This document shows positions 10,245 to 18,957 of a stretch of 64,000 nucleotides of DNA, in pieces. Position 1 is the stretch's first letter. Every line of letters begins with the position of its first letter. The stretch comes from Acinetobacter boissieri (GTDB lineage: Bacteria > Pseudomonadota > Gammaproteobacteria > Pseudomonadales > Moraxellaceae). The stretch lies in NCBI RefSeq assembly GCF_900096955.1, contig NZ_FMYL01000003.1, positions 186,001-250,000 on the forward strand. Reading direction: 5' to 3'. The position numbers were made by a program, and so were the translations under genes. The notes beneath the pieces are model-generated. The model was given only the letters and a program-made list of their open reading frames with translations. It did no database searches and was not told the origin of the DNA.

Positions 10245-10799
10245 TTAAACCTTCAGTAATTCAGCTTCTTTTGCAGCGAGACGCTTATCTACTTCAGCAA
10301 CATATTTATCAGTAATTTTTTGAATATCATCACCTGCACGGCGATCATCATCTTCTGAAATTTCTTTTTCTTTCAACAATGCTTTAATGTCGCCCAATAC
10401 ATCACGGCGAATGTTACGAATGGCAATTTTGGCATTCTCCGCTTCGTTACGTGCAACTTTCTGCATATCACGGCGTGTTTCTTCAGTCAGTGCAGGGAGT
10501 GGTACACGAATACTGTCTGCTGAAATTGGGTTTAAGCCCAAATCACTTTCACGAATCGCTTTATCAATCACTGTGACCATTTGACGCTCAAACGGTTGTA
10601 CAAGTAATGTTCTTGAATCCTCAATACCAACACTCGCTACTTGGTTTAATGGCACATCTGAACCATAGTAAGACACCATCACGCCGTTTAAGATCGATGG
10701 ATGCGCACGACCAGTACGAACCTTAGCAAAACCTTGCTCTAAAGATTCGATTGATTTTTGCATGCGCTGTTCGCTGTCTTTTTTGAGATCGTTAATCAT
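10245..10799 (-). CDS. frr: Ribosome recycling factor
   Basis: With EF-G it splits post-termination 70S ribosomes. At 184 residues it has the RRF length. It has the typical helical ends (RTGRAHPS near the N terminus, [20 protein letters not shown] near the C terminus). It follows pyrH with a 75-base gap that contains a stem-loop overlapping the pyrH stop. Confidence 0.97.
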   Translation of the reverse strand: MINDLKKDSEQRMQKSIESLEQGFAKVRTGRAHPSILNGVMVSYYGSDVPLNQVASVGIEDSRTLLVQPFERQMVTVIDKAIRESDLGLNPISADSIRVPLPALTEETRRDMQKVARNEAENAKIAIRNIRRDVLGDIKALLKEKEISEDDDRRAGDDIQKITDKYVAEVDKRLAAKEAELLKV

Positions 10800-10863
10800 A
10801 TGATCTTCCTAAATAATTAAAAGAGTTAAAACCAAAATTGGGCTTAGTATAAAGAGCTTTCGT

Positions 10864-10892
10864 ACTCACGTACATCACTTCGTGACGTGAGT
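10864..10892 (-). other. Stem-loop across the pyrH stop codon
   Basis: Eight-base perfect arms (ACTCACGT/ACGTGAGT) enclose the pyrH stop at 10875-10877, with a second short inner pairing. There is no T-run, so it is not a standard terminator. It may act as an attenuator or RNA-stability element between pyrH and frr. Confidence 0.5.
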
Positions 10893-11603
10893 TCCTTCTT
10901 TTTCACCCATAACTACAGATAAAAGCGCACCTGATTTATTCATATCAAACACATGTAGTTGAGCATCGTGGTCACGACATAAACAAATTGCTGTTAAATC
11001 CATCACACCTAACTTACCATCTAAAACTTGGTCAAATGTCAAATGATCATACTTAACGGCATCATCATATTTACTTGGATCTTTGTTATATACGCCATCT
11101 ACTTTAGTGGCTTTTATAATCATATCTGCTTCAATTTCAATACCGCGCAAACATGCCGCTGTATCTGTAGTAAAGAACGGATTGCCTGTTCCGGCAACGA
11201 ACACACATACTTCACCACCATTTAAATGGCGAATCGCATCACGACTTGAGTAAGGTTCAACTACTGTACCAATATGTAATGCAGACATTAAACGTGTTTT
11301 AATATTACGGCGTACTAAGGCATCACGCAGTGCTAAGCCATTCATGACTGTCGCCAACATACCCATTTGATCACCTGTTACACGACCAACTAAGCCATCT
11401 TTTTGTAACTGGCTACCGCGGTACAAATTACCACCACCAACAACAATACCTACTTGCACACCTAAACCCACCAAGTGCGCAATAGAAAGTGACATTTGGT
11501 CAAGTACTTGAGCATCGATCCCCATGTCACGGTTACCAGATAAAGCTTCACCTGATAACTTAAGTAGAATTCTTGAATAACGAGGGCTATTTGGATCTGC
11601 CAT
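10875..11603 (-). CDS. pyrH: Uridylate kinase PyrH
   Basis: Phosphorylates UMP to UDP. It is a bacterial hexameric UMP kinase of the amino-acid-kinase fold: LKLSGEAL near the N terminus, the GGGN phosphate-binding loop, [13 protein letters not shown] and the KVDGVY segment. Length 242 is normal. It heads the envelope block on the minus strand; rimO lies 27 bases further upstream in the same direction. Confidence 0.97.
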   Translation of the reverse strand: MADPNSPRYSRILLKLSGEALSGNRDMGIDAQVLDQMSLSIAHLVGLGVQVGIVVGGGNLYRGSQLQKDGLVGRVTGDQMGMLATVMNGLALRDALVRRNIKTRLMSALHIGTVVEPYSSRDAIRHLNGGEVCVFVAGTGNPFFTTDTAACLRGIEIEADMIIKATKVDGVYNKDPSKYDDAVKYDHLTFDQVLDGKLGVMDLTAICLCRDHDAQLHVFDMNKSGALLSVVMGEKEGTHVTK

Positions 11604-11629
11604 AATTTTTCTCTCAATATGTTGTCGGT

Positions 11630-12976
11630 TTAAGCTGTTTTTACGTCAATCAGTTTGGCAAATAAGTCATACTCATCTGCATCTGTAATTTCAACTACCA
11701 AAATATCGCCTGCTTTAATGGTTGATTTATCTATATCTTCAACGAAAACATTACCATCGATTTCTGGTGCATCTGCGTAAGAACGTGCTACAGCAACAGG
11801 AAATTCATCTTCTAGACTATCTACAAGCACTGTCATGGTTTGACCAATACGTTTTTGTAATTTCGCTGCTGAAATTTTCTGTTGTACTTCCATAAAGCGT
11901 TCATAGCGCGCTTGTTTGATGTCTTCAGATACATGGTCTGGTAAATCGTTTGCTGTTGCACCTTCCACAGGTGAATAAGTAAAACACCCTACACGGTCAA
12001 GCTGTGCTTCTTCTAACCAATCAAGTAGTTGTTGGAAATCTTGCTCTGTTTCACCTGGGAAACCGACCACAAAGGTTGAACGAATCACCAAATCTGGACA
12101 TTTTTCACGCCAGACTTTTAAACGCTCAAGTGTATTTTCGCTGTGCGCAGGACGCTTCATCAGTTTTAAAATACGTGGGCTTGCATGCTGAAAAGGAATA
12201 TCTAAATACGGTAAAATTTTACCTTGCGCCATCAAGTCAATCACTGCATCGACATGAGGATATGGATATACATAGTGTAAACGTACCCAAATACCCAACT
12301 GGCCTAGCGCTTCACACATGTCATAAAATTTAGTTTTTACTGGCTGACCATTCCAAAACTCAAGCTTGTATTTGGTATCTAAGCCATAAGCAGACGTGTC
12401 TTGTGAGATCACTAAGACTTCTTTTACCCCTGCACGCTTTAGTGCTGCTGCTTCATCAAGCACAGAACTGACCGGACGAGAAACCAAATCGCCACGCATG
12501 CTTGGAATAATGCAAAATGTACAGCGATGATTACACCCTTCAGAGATTTTTAAGTACGCATAGTGTTTAGGTGTTAAACGAACACCTTGTTCTGGTACGA
12601 GATCAATAAATGGGTCATGCTTTTTAGGGGGTGCAGGTACATACTGATGTACTGCTTCCATGACATCCTGATATGCCGCAGCACCTGTAACTTTTAAGAC
12701 AGTTGGATGCATTTGACGAATTTTATCTTCATCTTTACCTAAACACCCTGTCACAATTACACGGCCATTTTCATTAATGGCTTCACCAATTGCATCTAAA
12801 GACTCTTGTACCGCAGACTCGATAAAACCACAGGTATTGACAACAACTAAATCAGCACCTTCATAATCTGATGCAACTTGATAACCTTCGATACGTAATT
12901 GGGTTAAAATACGCTCAGAATCAACCAATGCCTTAGGACAACCTAAAGAAACAAAACCGACTTTGGGGGACTTCAT
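11630..12976 (-). CDS. rimO: Ribosomal protein S12 methylthiotransferase RimO
   Basis: Radical-SAM enzyme that methylthiolates the conserved Asp of ribosomal protein S12. The N-terminal MTTase domain has its three iron-sulfur Cys (in LGCPKA, NTCGF and TGCLG). The radical-SAM CxxxCxxC is in [10 protein letters not shown], and a C-terminal TRAM domain follows. The ATG at 12976 ([12 protein letters not shown], 448 residues) is preferred to an in-frame GTG at 12988. It may share a transcript with pyrH downstream. Confidence 0.95.
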   Translation of the reverse strand: MKSPKVGFVSLGCPKALVDSERILTQLRIEGYQVASDYEGADLVVVNTCGFIESAVQESLDAIGEAINENGRVIVTGCLGKDEDKIRQMHPTVLKVTGAAAYQDVMEAVHQYVPAPPKKHDPFIDLVPEQGVRLTPKHYAYLKISEGCNHRCTFCIIPSMRGDLVSRPVSSVLDEAAALKRAGVKEVLVISQDTSAYGLDTKYKLEFWNGQPVKTKFYDMCEALGQLGIWVRLHYVYPYPHVDAVIDLMAQGKILPYLDIPFQHASPRILKLMKRPAHSENTLERLKVWREKCPDLVIRSTFVVGFPGETEQDFQQLLDWLEEAQLDRVGCFTYSPVEGATANDLPDHVSEDIKQARYERFMEVQQKISAAKLQKRIGQTMTVLVDSLEDEFPVAVARSYADAPEIDGNVFVEDIDKSTIKAGDILVVEITDADEYDLFAKLIDVKTA

Positions 12977-13329
12977 GGAACTCAGCACTCTACTAGAATG
13001 CGAGTATTGTATGACTTTTCAATGCATAAGCATAGATTTAAAACACGCAGATTGTAAATTGCACTAAAACAAAACCACAGATTTAACTCAAGAAATAACG
13101 CACCACGACTGTGCAAAATAAAAAATATAGCCTATATTAAAACCCTCAAATACAGCTATAGTCTATAAAAATTGCTGTACAAAGAAAAAATACGCACCAT
13201 AAAGCAAAAAAGTTGGCTTGTATCTTGCTTTATTTATTATGAACTATGACGCAAACACGTGCTACAACAGAGAAGAGCGACCATGAATACTGTATTTACG
13301 CCCTATTTCAATACAGGAATTGCTGAAAA
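12977..13329. other. Intergenic region rimO-ntrB
   Basis: A 350-base A+T-rich divergent region. It holds the upstream promoters for rimO (not resolved), a sigma-54-like site at 13213-13229, an imperfectly placed 9-base inverted repeat around it (ATAAAGCAA ... TTGCTTTAT) and a 16-codon leader ORF at 13283-13333. Confidence 0.6.
13213..13229 (+). promoter_or_regulatory. Sigma-54-type promoter candidate before ntrB
   Basis: TTGGC and TTGCT elements place GG (13215-13216) and GC (13227-13228) exactly ten bases apart, the defining RpoN -24/-12 spacing. The transcription start would lie near 13240, about 90 bases before ntrB. Genes for NtrB/NtrC are often controlled this way, so the site fits its neighbour. 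The -24 box lacks the usual CAC, so strength is uncertain. Confidence 0.6.
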
Positions 13330-13333
13330 ATGA
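13283..13333 (+). CDS. 16-residue leader ORF overlapping the ntrB start
   Basis: ATG at 13283 follows an AGAAGAG stretch at Shine-Dalgarno distance. It reads 16 codons (MNTVFTPYFNTGIAEK) and its TGA overlaps the ntrB ATG as ATGA. This arrangement would couple ntrB translation to that of the leader. No known family is recognised. It could be a chance ORF, but the stop-start overlap is the sort of arrangement selection produces. Confidence 0.4.
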   Translation: MNTVFTPYFNTGIAEK

Positions 13334-14445
13334 CTACGCAACTTGCGATTGACTATCAGCTTTTGGTAGATAGCTTATCCACAGCCGTACTGCTTGTAAA
13401 TGAAAAACTCACCGTTTTTTATTTAAACCCTACTTGTGAATCACTATTCGATATTAGCGCATTACGTGCACGCAATTACTCAGTATTACAGTTACTTGAA
13501 ATCCCAGATGATGAGTTTGATACTGAAAAAGCATTAATCAAAACCCTTGAAAAAGGCCAAGCCTATACGCGTAGAGAAGCAATTATTCGCGTCAACTTTC
13601 AAAACATTCATGTCGATTATTCAGTGTCTCGTGTTCATGTAGATAAAAGTACTGCACCTTTTTTGCTCATTGAGCTTAATCCAATTGAAAGAATGCTAAG
13701 AATCTCTAAAGAAGAGCATTTACTTCAACAACATCAGGTCACTCGCCAACTGATCAGAGGCGTTGCCCATGAAATTAAAAATCCGTTAGGTGGCATACGT
13801 GGTGCAACCCAACTACTTGCGCGCAGTTTAAATGACCCAAAATACAATGAGTTCACCGAAATTATCATTAATGAAGTTGATCGCCTACGTACTTTAGCAG
13901 ATACGATGCTTGGTTCTAGACAACTGCCTAGCTATATTGATGTAAATGTACACGAACCTTTAGAGCGTGTTTACTCTTTGGTCAACAACCAAACGAAAAA
14001 GAAAATTAAATTGGTACGTGATTATGATTTATCACTACCAAGTATACAGGCAGACCGTGACCAGCTCATACAAGTCATGCTTAATGTCAGTGTGAACGCC
14101 GTACAAGCCATGCTTGAAAATAAAGCATTTTATCACGAACGTGACCAGCCACCACAGCTTACATTTAGAACACGAATACAGCGTCTTGTAACCATTAACA
14201 ACGTATTACACCGTTCAGCGATTCGTATTGATATTGAAGATAATGGGCCAGGTATTCCAGCAGATATACTAGAGGCTGTATTTTACCCACTGGTTACAGG
14301 CCGAGCCAACGGTACAGGGCTTGGCTTGAGTATTGCTCAAAACATCATACACCAACATAACGGCGTCATTGTATGCCAATCTGTTTCAGGAAAAACCACA
14401 TTCAGTTTATATTTACCTTGGGAGTCGAAACATGTCACGAAATAA
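13330..14445 (+). CDS. glnL: Nitrogen regulation sensor histidine kinase NtrB
   Basis: Cytosolic sensor kinase/phosphatase of NtrC, controlled by PII proteins. It has an N-terminal PAS domain (residues about 7-120), the H-box with phospho-acceptor His in VAHEIKNPLGG (about 147), and an HATPase domain with N, G1 (DNGPGIP) and G2 (GTGLGLS) boxes. It has no membrane segment. The 371-residue length is normal. It overlaps ntrC by 14 bases. Confidence 0.95.
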   Translation: MTTQLAIDYQLLVDSLSTAVLLVNEKLTVFYLNPTCESLFDISALRARNYSVLQLLEIPDDEFDTEKALIKTLEKGQAYTRREAIIRVNFQNIHVDYSVSRVHVDKSTAPFLLIELNPIERMLRISKEEHLLQQHQVTRQLIRGVAHEIKNPLGGIRGATQLLARSLNDPKYNEFTEIIINEVDRLRTLADTMLGSRQLPSYIDVNVHEPLERVYSLVNNQTKKKIKLVRDYDLSLPSIQADRDQLIQVMLNVSVNAVQAMLENKAFYHERDQPPQLTFRTRIQRLVTINNVLHRSAIRIDIEDNGPGIPADILEAVFYPLVTGRANGTGLGLSIAQNIIHQHNGVIVCQSVSGKTTFSLYLPWESKHVTK

Positions 14446-15898
14446 AATTTGGGTGATTGATGATGATCGTGCCATGCGTTGGGTACTAGAAAAAACCTTT
14501 AAAGAAGAGGGATTTAATGTAACGAGCTTTGAAGATGCTCAAAGCGCTTTAGACCAACTGCACAGCGATACCCCCGATGTCATACTCACCGACATTCGTA
14601 TGCCTGGCATAGATGGCTTGACCTTTCTAGGCCGTGTAAAAAACAACCACCCTGACCTACCTGTCATTATTATGACTGCGCATTCAGATCTTGAATCTGC
14701 CGTATCTAGTTATCAAACAGGTGCTTTTGAATACTTACCTAAACCATTTGATATTGATGAAGCACTTGCACTGGTTAACCGTGCAATATTACATTTAGAA
14801 AAGCTACAAAACCAAGAAGCAACACAGAACTATAAACCCTTACAAACCACCGAAATCATTGGTGAATCGCCTGCCATGCAAGAGGTCTTTAGAGCAATTG
14901 GCAGGCTCTCTCAATCACACATTACTGTTCTCATTAATGGTGAGTCTGGTACAGGTAAAGAGCTAGTTGCTCATGCACTACACCGCCACTCTCCAAGAAA
15001 GGCTAAACCGTTTATTGCGCTTAACATGGCGGCAATTCCTAAAGACCTCATAGAAACAGAGCTTTTTGGTCACGAAAAAGGGGCCTTTACAGGAGCAAAC
15101 TCTCAAAGACAAGGTCGCTTCGAACAAGCCAATGGCGGTACATTATTTCTAGATGAAATTGGAGACATGCCTTTTGAAACACAAACGCGCCTACTTCGAG
15201 TGCTTGCAGATGGCGAGTTTTATCGTGTTGGTGGACACATTCCTGTAAAAGTAGATGTACGAATTGTAGCGGCTACACACCAAGATTTAGAAAAGTTGGT
15301 GGAGTCAGGACGTTTTCGAGAGGATTTGTACCACCGCTTAAATGTCATACGCATACATATTCCAAAACTTGCGCACCGTAGCGAAGATATTCCTATGCTA
15401 GCACAACACTTCTTGGAACAAGCAGGCAAAGAACTCAGCGTAAGCTCTAAAATTTTACGCCAAGAAACCATCAGCTACATGCAACAACTAGCATGGCCAG
15501 GCAATGTCAGACAACTCGAAAATATCTGTCGCTGGTTAACAGTCATGATTACAGGACGAGAAGTTTATCCCAATGATTTACCAGCAGAACTTAGACAAAC
15601 AGTTGCTGTAAAAAGCCAAGATCATCCAACAAAAGCAACACGTGTCGCAACACAAGCATGGGATGAGGTGTTAAGTGAGTGGGCGGTTAGCAAACTCAAA
15701 AATGGTGATATTAAAATTTTAGATATTGCTACGCCTATTTTTGAACGCACTTTGATTAATGCTGCACTTGAGCAAACACGAGGTAGAAAGCGCCATGCGG
15801 CAGAAGTCTTAGGCTGGGGGCGTAATACACTAACGAGAAAACTCAAAGAACTTGGAATGGATGACTCTGCTGACGAAGACGATGAAAAAGGCGACTGA
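14432..15898 (+). CDS. glnG: Nitrogen regulation response regulator NtrC
   Basis: Sigma-54 activator for nitrogen-limitation genes. The receiver domain has phospho-acceptor Asp54 (TDIRMPG). The AAA+ domain has Walker A GESGTGKE and the sigma-54-contact GAFTGA loop. A Fis-type helix-turn-helix lies at the C terminus ([19 protein letters not shown]). I start at ATG 14432 with GGAG at 14421-14424, giving 488 residues; a longer in-frame start at 14333 lies inside ntrB. With NtrB it forms one operon, probably autoregulated through the sigma-54-like site upstream. Confidence 0.97.
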   Translation: MSRNKIWVIDDDRAMRWVLEKTFKEEGFNVTSFEDAQSALDQLHSDTPDVILTDIRMPGIDGLTFLGRVKNNHPDLPVIIMTAHSDLESAVSSYQTGAFEYLPKPFDIDEALALVNRAILHLEKLQNQEATQNYKPLQTTEIIGESPAMQEVFRAIGRLSQSHITVLINGESGTGKELVAHALHRHSPRKAKPFIALNMAAIPKDLIETELFGHEKGAFTGANSQRQGRFEQANGGTLFLDEIGDMPFETQTRLLRVLADGEFYRVGGHIPVKVDVRIVAATHQDLEKLVESGRFREDLYHRLNVIRIHIPKLAHRSEDIPMLAQHFLEQAGKELSVSSKILRQETISYMQQLAWPGNVRQLENICRWLTVMITGREVYPNDLPAELRQTVAVKSQDHPTKATRVATQAWDEVLSEWAVSKLKNGDIKILDIATPIFERTLINAALEQTRGRKRHAAEVLGWGRNTLTRKLKELGMDDSADEDDEKGD

Positions 15899-15922
15899 TT
15901 CAAGCTAAAGTACAAACCGCAA

Positions 15923-15948
15923 AGATGCACATACGGGTATGTGCATCT
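15923..15948 (+). terminator. Hairpin after ntrC
   Basis: A perfect 11-base inverted repeat (AGATGCACATA/TATGTGCATCT) with a 4-base loop, 24 bases past the ntrC stop. There is no T-run, so it may protect the 3' end rather than terminate by itself. Confidence 0.5.
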
Positions 15949-15977
15949 AGCACCCCTATCAAAAACATGCTATAAAA

Positions 15978-15996
15978 GATAATAATTATCATTTAT
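15978..15996 (+). promoter_or_regulatory. Fur-box-like palindrome upstream of the TPR gene
   Basis: GATAAT-A-ATTATC is a perfect 6-1-6 palindrome followed by ATT, close to the 19-base Fur consensus. It lies 16-34 bases before the ATG at 16013, where a bound repressor would block transcription. Iron control of the TPR gene is inferred, not shown. Confidence 0.5.
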
Positions 15997-16012
15997 ATTA
16001 AGGTATGCGAAG

Positions 16013-16822
16013 ATGGGTGCATTTAGAGACTTTAAAAATACAATACGTGATTTAGATAAAAATATTCAGTCTCTTTTTGAGCAAGCCAACTCGGCAATTA
16101 CCCGACAACAATTTGATCATGCAAAAATTTTACTTGAACAGATTAAACAACAACAACCCAAAGATGCACGCTGGATGCACGGCTTAGGAAATTTACATCA
16201 CTACCAAGGAGAAACGACCCTCGCCTATCATTATTACATGCAAGCCGCACAACTCAAATTTGCAATCGCTTTTGATCATCTAGGACAAATAGAATCTGAA
16301 CGACACAATCATATACTTTCAGAGCACTACTTCCTATCTGCAATACAATATGGTCATCATAGCTCGCTTATACCACTCGGTAAGATTTTACTAAACCAGT
16401 ATCGTATTGAAGATGCGATGGGTTGTTTTTATCAAGCACTTGAACATCATAACAACGAAGCATTTATTCCACTGGCACAGTGCTACCTATTACGAAAGCA
16501 ATACGACCTTGCACAAGATACTTTAACTCAAGCATTAGACTTAGATTTACCTAATACATCTCATTACATTGCACAAATGTATCAACAACAAAATTACTTA
16601 GATGATGCAAAAAATTGGTATTTACACTCATTTCAAACAGATAAGAATATTTCATCTTTAGAACAATTTGGTCAAATTTTATGTGCACAAGAGCAATTGA
16701 TACAAGGTGAAAAAATTATTCAATTGGCACAAAAAATTGAAGATGAATATACACTTAGCAAAGAAGATGAGCAGCTCATAAACATCATTTTAGGCACTGG
16801 CTCAACTTTTCAAATCACCTAA
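16013..16822 (+). CDS. TPR/Sel1-like repeat protein
   Basis: 269 residues with no signal peptide. From residue about 25 to 245 it is built of about seven 34-36-residue helical repeats of TPR/Sel1 type (ILLEQIKQQQPKDARWMHGLGNL, ALAYHYYMQAAQ-like units). Such proteins act as protein-protein scaffolds; no catalytic motif is seen and I do not recognise the specific family. A Fur-like palindrome precedes it. Between ntrC and a TetR gene it shares no obvious pathway with its neighbours. Confidence 0.75.
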   Translation: MGAFRDFKNTIRDLDKNIQSLFEQANSAITRQQFDHAKILLEQIKQQQPKDARWMHGLGNLHHYQGETTLAYHYYMQAAQLKFAIAFDHLGQIESERHNHILSEHYFLSAIQYGHHSSLIPLGKILLNQYRIEDAMGCFYQALEHHNNEAFIPLAQCYLLRKQYDLAQDTLTQALDLDLPNTSHYIAQMYQQQNYLDDAKNWYLHSFQTDKNISSLEQFGQILCAQEQLIQGEKIIQLAQKIEDEYTLSKEDEQLINIILGTGSTFQIT

Positions 16823-16853
16823 AACATTAAAGCAAGTGAGAAACTTATAGAAT

Positions 16854-16871
16854 TTGTTATATAATTAACAA
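16854..16871 (+). promoter_or_regulatory. Candidate operator overlapping the -10 of the TetR gene
   Basis: Perfect inverted repeat TTGTTA-N6-TAACAA whose six-base centre is TATAAT, a consensus -10 box. A third TTGTTA half-site lies at 16888-16893. The position 33-50 bases before the TetR start fits autorepression. Confidence 0.5.
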
Positions 16872-16903
16872 TCTTCCGTCTTTTCACTTGTTAATTATCA
16901 TTT

Positions 16904-17557
16904 ATGCCAGATTCAAAAGATAAATATATTCATGAGCCTCCACAAACCAAAAGAGGCATGGAAAGATGTATCGCTTTTTTAAATATAGCGACTGACCTTT
17001 TTTTGGAAAAAGGCTACGATGCGGTGTCATTAAGCGATATCATCCAACATACAGGTGGCTCTAAAGCATCTATATATAAGTTTTTTGGTAACAAAGAAGG
17101 TTTATTCAAAGCAATTTGTGACTATCGGCGTGATGTTTGTTTACAAGATCTTTATTTAAATACTGAAAACTATGAATCAGACCTAAGAAATTTTTTTCTA
17201 ACAATTTTACAAAATTTTCATAATCATCTGATCGATACTAAAAATATTCAATTTTTGCGGTTAATTTTAGAACGTGCCAACCACGATTCTGCACTTGCAA
17301 ACCACCTACATAAAAAAGGTCTGCAACAGATTATTGAAAATATCAAAGAATATCTTATTAAAGCAACCGAACAAGGCATCATTATATGCCACAATCCAAC
17401 GTATTCCGCCAGAGCTCTACTGGGTTCAGTATGGCACTTTGAATGGCAAATGCTCATGGGTATTTCTGAACCCCAACCTGCCAATGATATACAACAATAC
17501 ATTACATATTGTGTTGATAACTTTCTAAAAGCGCATGAATACAAACAATCTTTTTGA
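16904..17557 (+). CDS. TetR/AcrR-family transcriptional regulator
   Basis: 217 residues. The N-terminal HTH (about residues 24-70) shows the family pattern: FLEKGYDAVSLSDI, TGGSKASIYKFFGNKEGLF. The C-terminal helical domain resembles the AcrR ligand-binding domain. The chosen ATG lacks a Shine-Dalgarno sequence; a later ATG at 16958 would still keep the HTH. No efflux gene is adjacent, so its target other than itself is unknown. A TTGTTA palindrome over its -10 region suggests autoregulation. Confidence 0.88.
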   Translation: MPDSKDKYIHEPPQTKRGMERCIAFLNIATDLFLEKGYDAVSLSDIIQHTGGSKASIYKFFGNKEGLFKAICDYRRDVCLQDLYLNTENYESDLRNFFLTILQNFHNHLIDTKNIQFLRLILERANHDSALANHLHKKGLQQIIENIKEYLIKATEQGIIICHNPTYSARALLGSVWHFEWQMLMGISEPQPANDIQQYITYCVDNFLKAHEYKQSF

Positions 17558-17643
17558 ATTTCTAATCGACTGTAGTATATTTGACGATTCTTTTTTATTC
17601 ACAATCAAATAAGTAATTGCCCAAGCAATTACGTGGAGTAAGT

Positions 17644-18561
17644 ATGGCTCTACGTCATTTTTTAACATTGCGTGATTTATCCTCTGCAGAACTAGAACGC
17701 ATTATTAGCCGTGCACAAGAGTTAAAAAAACTACAACATAGTCACCAAACCTACCAACCCTTCATTGGTAAAGTTTTGGGTATGATTTTTGAGAAATCGA
17801 GTACTCGTACACGTGTTTCTTTTGAGGCTGGCATGAGCCAGTTAGGTGGTAGTGCTATTTTTTTATCATCTAGAGATACACAACTGGGTCGTGGCGAACC
17901 GATTGAAGATTCTGCACGTGTTATTTCAAGTATGTTAGACATTGTCATGATTCGTACGTTTGGACACGATATCGTTGAACGCTTTGCATCTTACTCGAAA
18001 GTCCCCGTCATTAATGCACTAACAGATGATCATCATCCTTGCCAGTTACTTGCAGACATACAAACATTTGTTGAACACCGTGGTTCAATACAAGGTAAAA
18101 CTGTGGCTTGGATTGGTGATGGCAATAATATGTGTAACTCATATATTGAAGCTGCTCACATGTGGGGATTCAAACTCAAAATTGCATCTCCAAAAGGATA
18201 CGAACCACAAGAAAGATTTTTAACAGAATACGCACACTGTGCTGAAGTTGTTGCCTCTGCTGAAGACGCTGCAGTCAATGCTGATCTGATCGTCACAGAC
18301 GTCTGGGCATCTATGGGCCAAGAAGAAGAACAGAAAATACGTGAAAAGGCATTTGCCAACTACCAAGTGAACGAGAATCTCATGCAATTGGCACATTCAG
18401 ACTGCTTATTTATGCATTGTTTACCTGCACACCGTGGCGAAGAAATTTCTGAACACATGCTTGAGCATAAAAATGCAGTAGTATGGGATGAAGCAGAAAA
18501 TCGGTTACATGCTCAAAAAGCATTAATCGAATTTTTACTTAAAGAGCAACAAAAAACATAA
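17644..18561 (+). CDS. argF: Ornithine carbamoyltransferase (anabolic)
   Basis: Makes citrulline from ornithine and carbamoyl phosphate in arginine synthesis. The carbamoyl-phosphate motif STRTR is in the N-terminal domain and HPCQ follows. The ornithine-binding segment and HCLPAHRG lie in the C-terminal domain. The ATG at 17644 has GGAG at the right distance and gives 305 residues; the in-frame TTG at 17617 is not needed. It is a single-gene unit closed by a strong terminator. Confidence 0.95.
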   Translation: MALRHFLTLRDLSSAELERIISRAQELKKLQHSHQTYQPFIGKVLGMIFEKSSTRTRVSFEAGMSQLGGSAIFLSSRDTQLGRGEPIEDSARVISSMLDIVMIRTFGHDIVERFASYSKVPVINALTDDHHPCQLLADIQTFVEHRGSIQGKTVAWIGDGNNMCNSYIEAAHMWGFKLKIASPKGYEPQERFLTEYAHCAEVVASAEDAAVNADLIVTDVWASMGQEEEQKIREKAFANYQVNENLMQLAHSDCLFMHCLPAHRGEEISEHMLEHKNAVVWDEAENRLHAQKALIEFLLKEQQKT

Positions 18562-18581
18562 ATGTTATTGGAAAATATTTA

Positions 18582-18616
18582 AAAGCCCTATTAATGACCT
18601 TAATAGGGCTTTTTTT
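18582..18616 (+). terminator. Intrinsic terminator of argF
   Basis: A 13-base perfect stem (AAAGCCCTATTAA/TTAATAGGGCTTT), 5-base loop and a T7 run, 20 bases past the argF stop. Confidence 0.92.
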
Positions 18617-18957
18617 AAGCAATAATTAGCTTATAATATTATTCTGTATTAATCGTAATTATTATTTTACAAAAACTTACACTGTCCAACAAGTTTAAAT
18701 ACATAAAGACACAAATACCACACACTAAGCATATAAAGTAACCACGGTACCCCGCTACAAATCTTTTATAATAGACTTTAAGTCATTGAATTTTTTCATT
18801 TTTAAACGTTACAAGAAAAAATACATGCTGAATGTTATTTTTCGCACCTATTTTCTCTTGTCATGTCTAAAATTTTTTCCTCTAAACGATTGTTTTTTAA
18901 ATTCATCTTAGTTTCTGATGTCTATAAAAAATAATCCCTTAAGACTAGGAATATTAC
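18617..18957. other. Intergenic region argF-proP
   Basis: About 340 A+T-rich bases that must hold the proP promoter. I see no ORF with a ribosome site, no RNA gene and no strong palindrome. Confidence 0.5.

Noticed and set aside
14333..14431. N-terminal extension of ntrC into ntrB
   Set aside because: Adds 33 residues before the receiver domain with no ribosome site; the ATG at 14432 has GGAG and gives the canonical Asp54.
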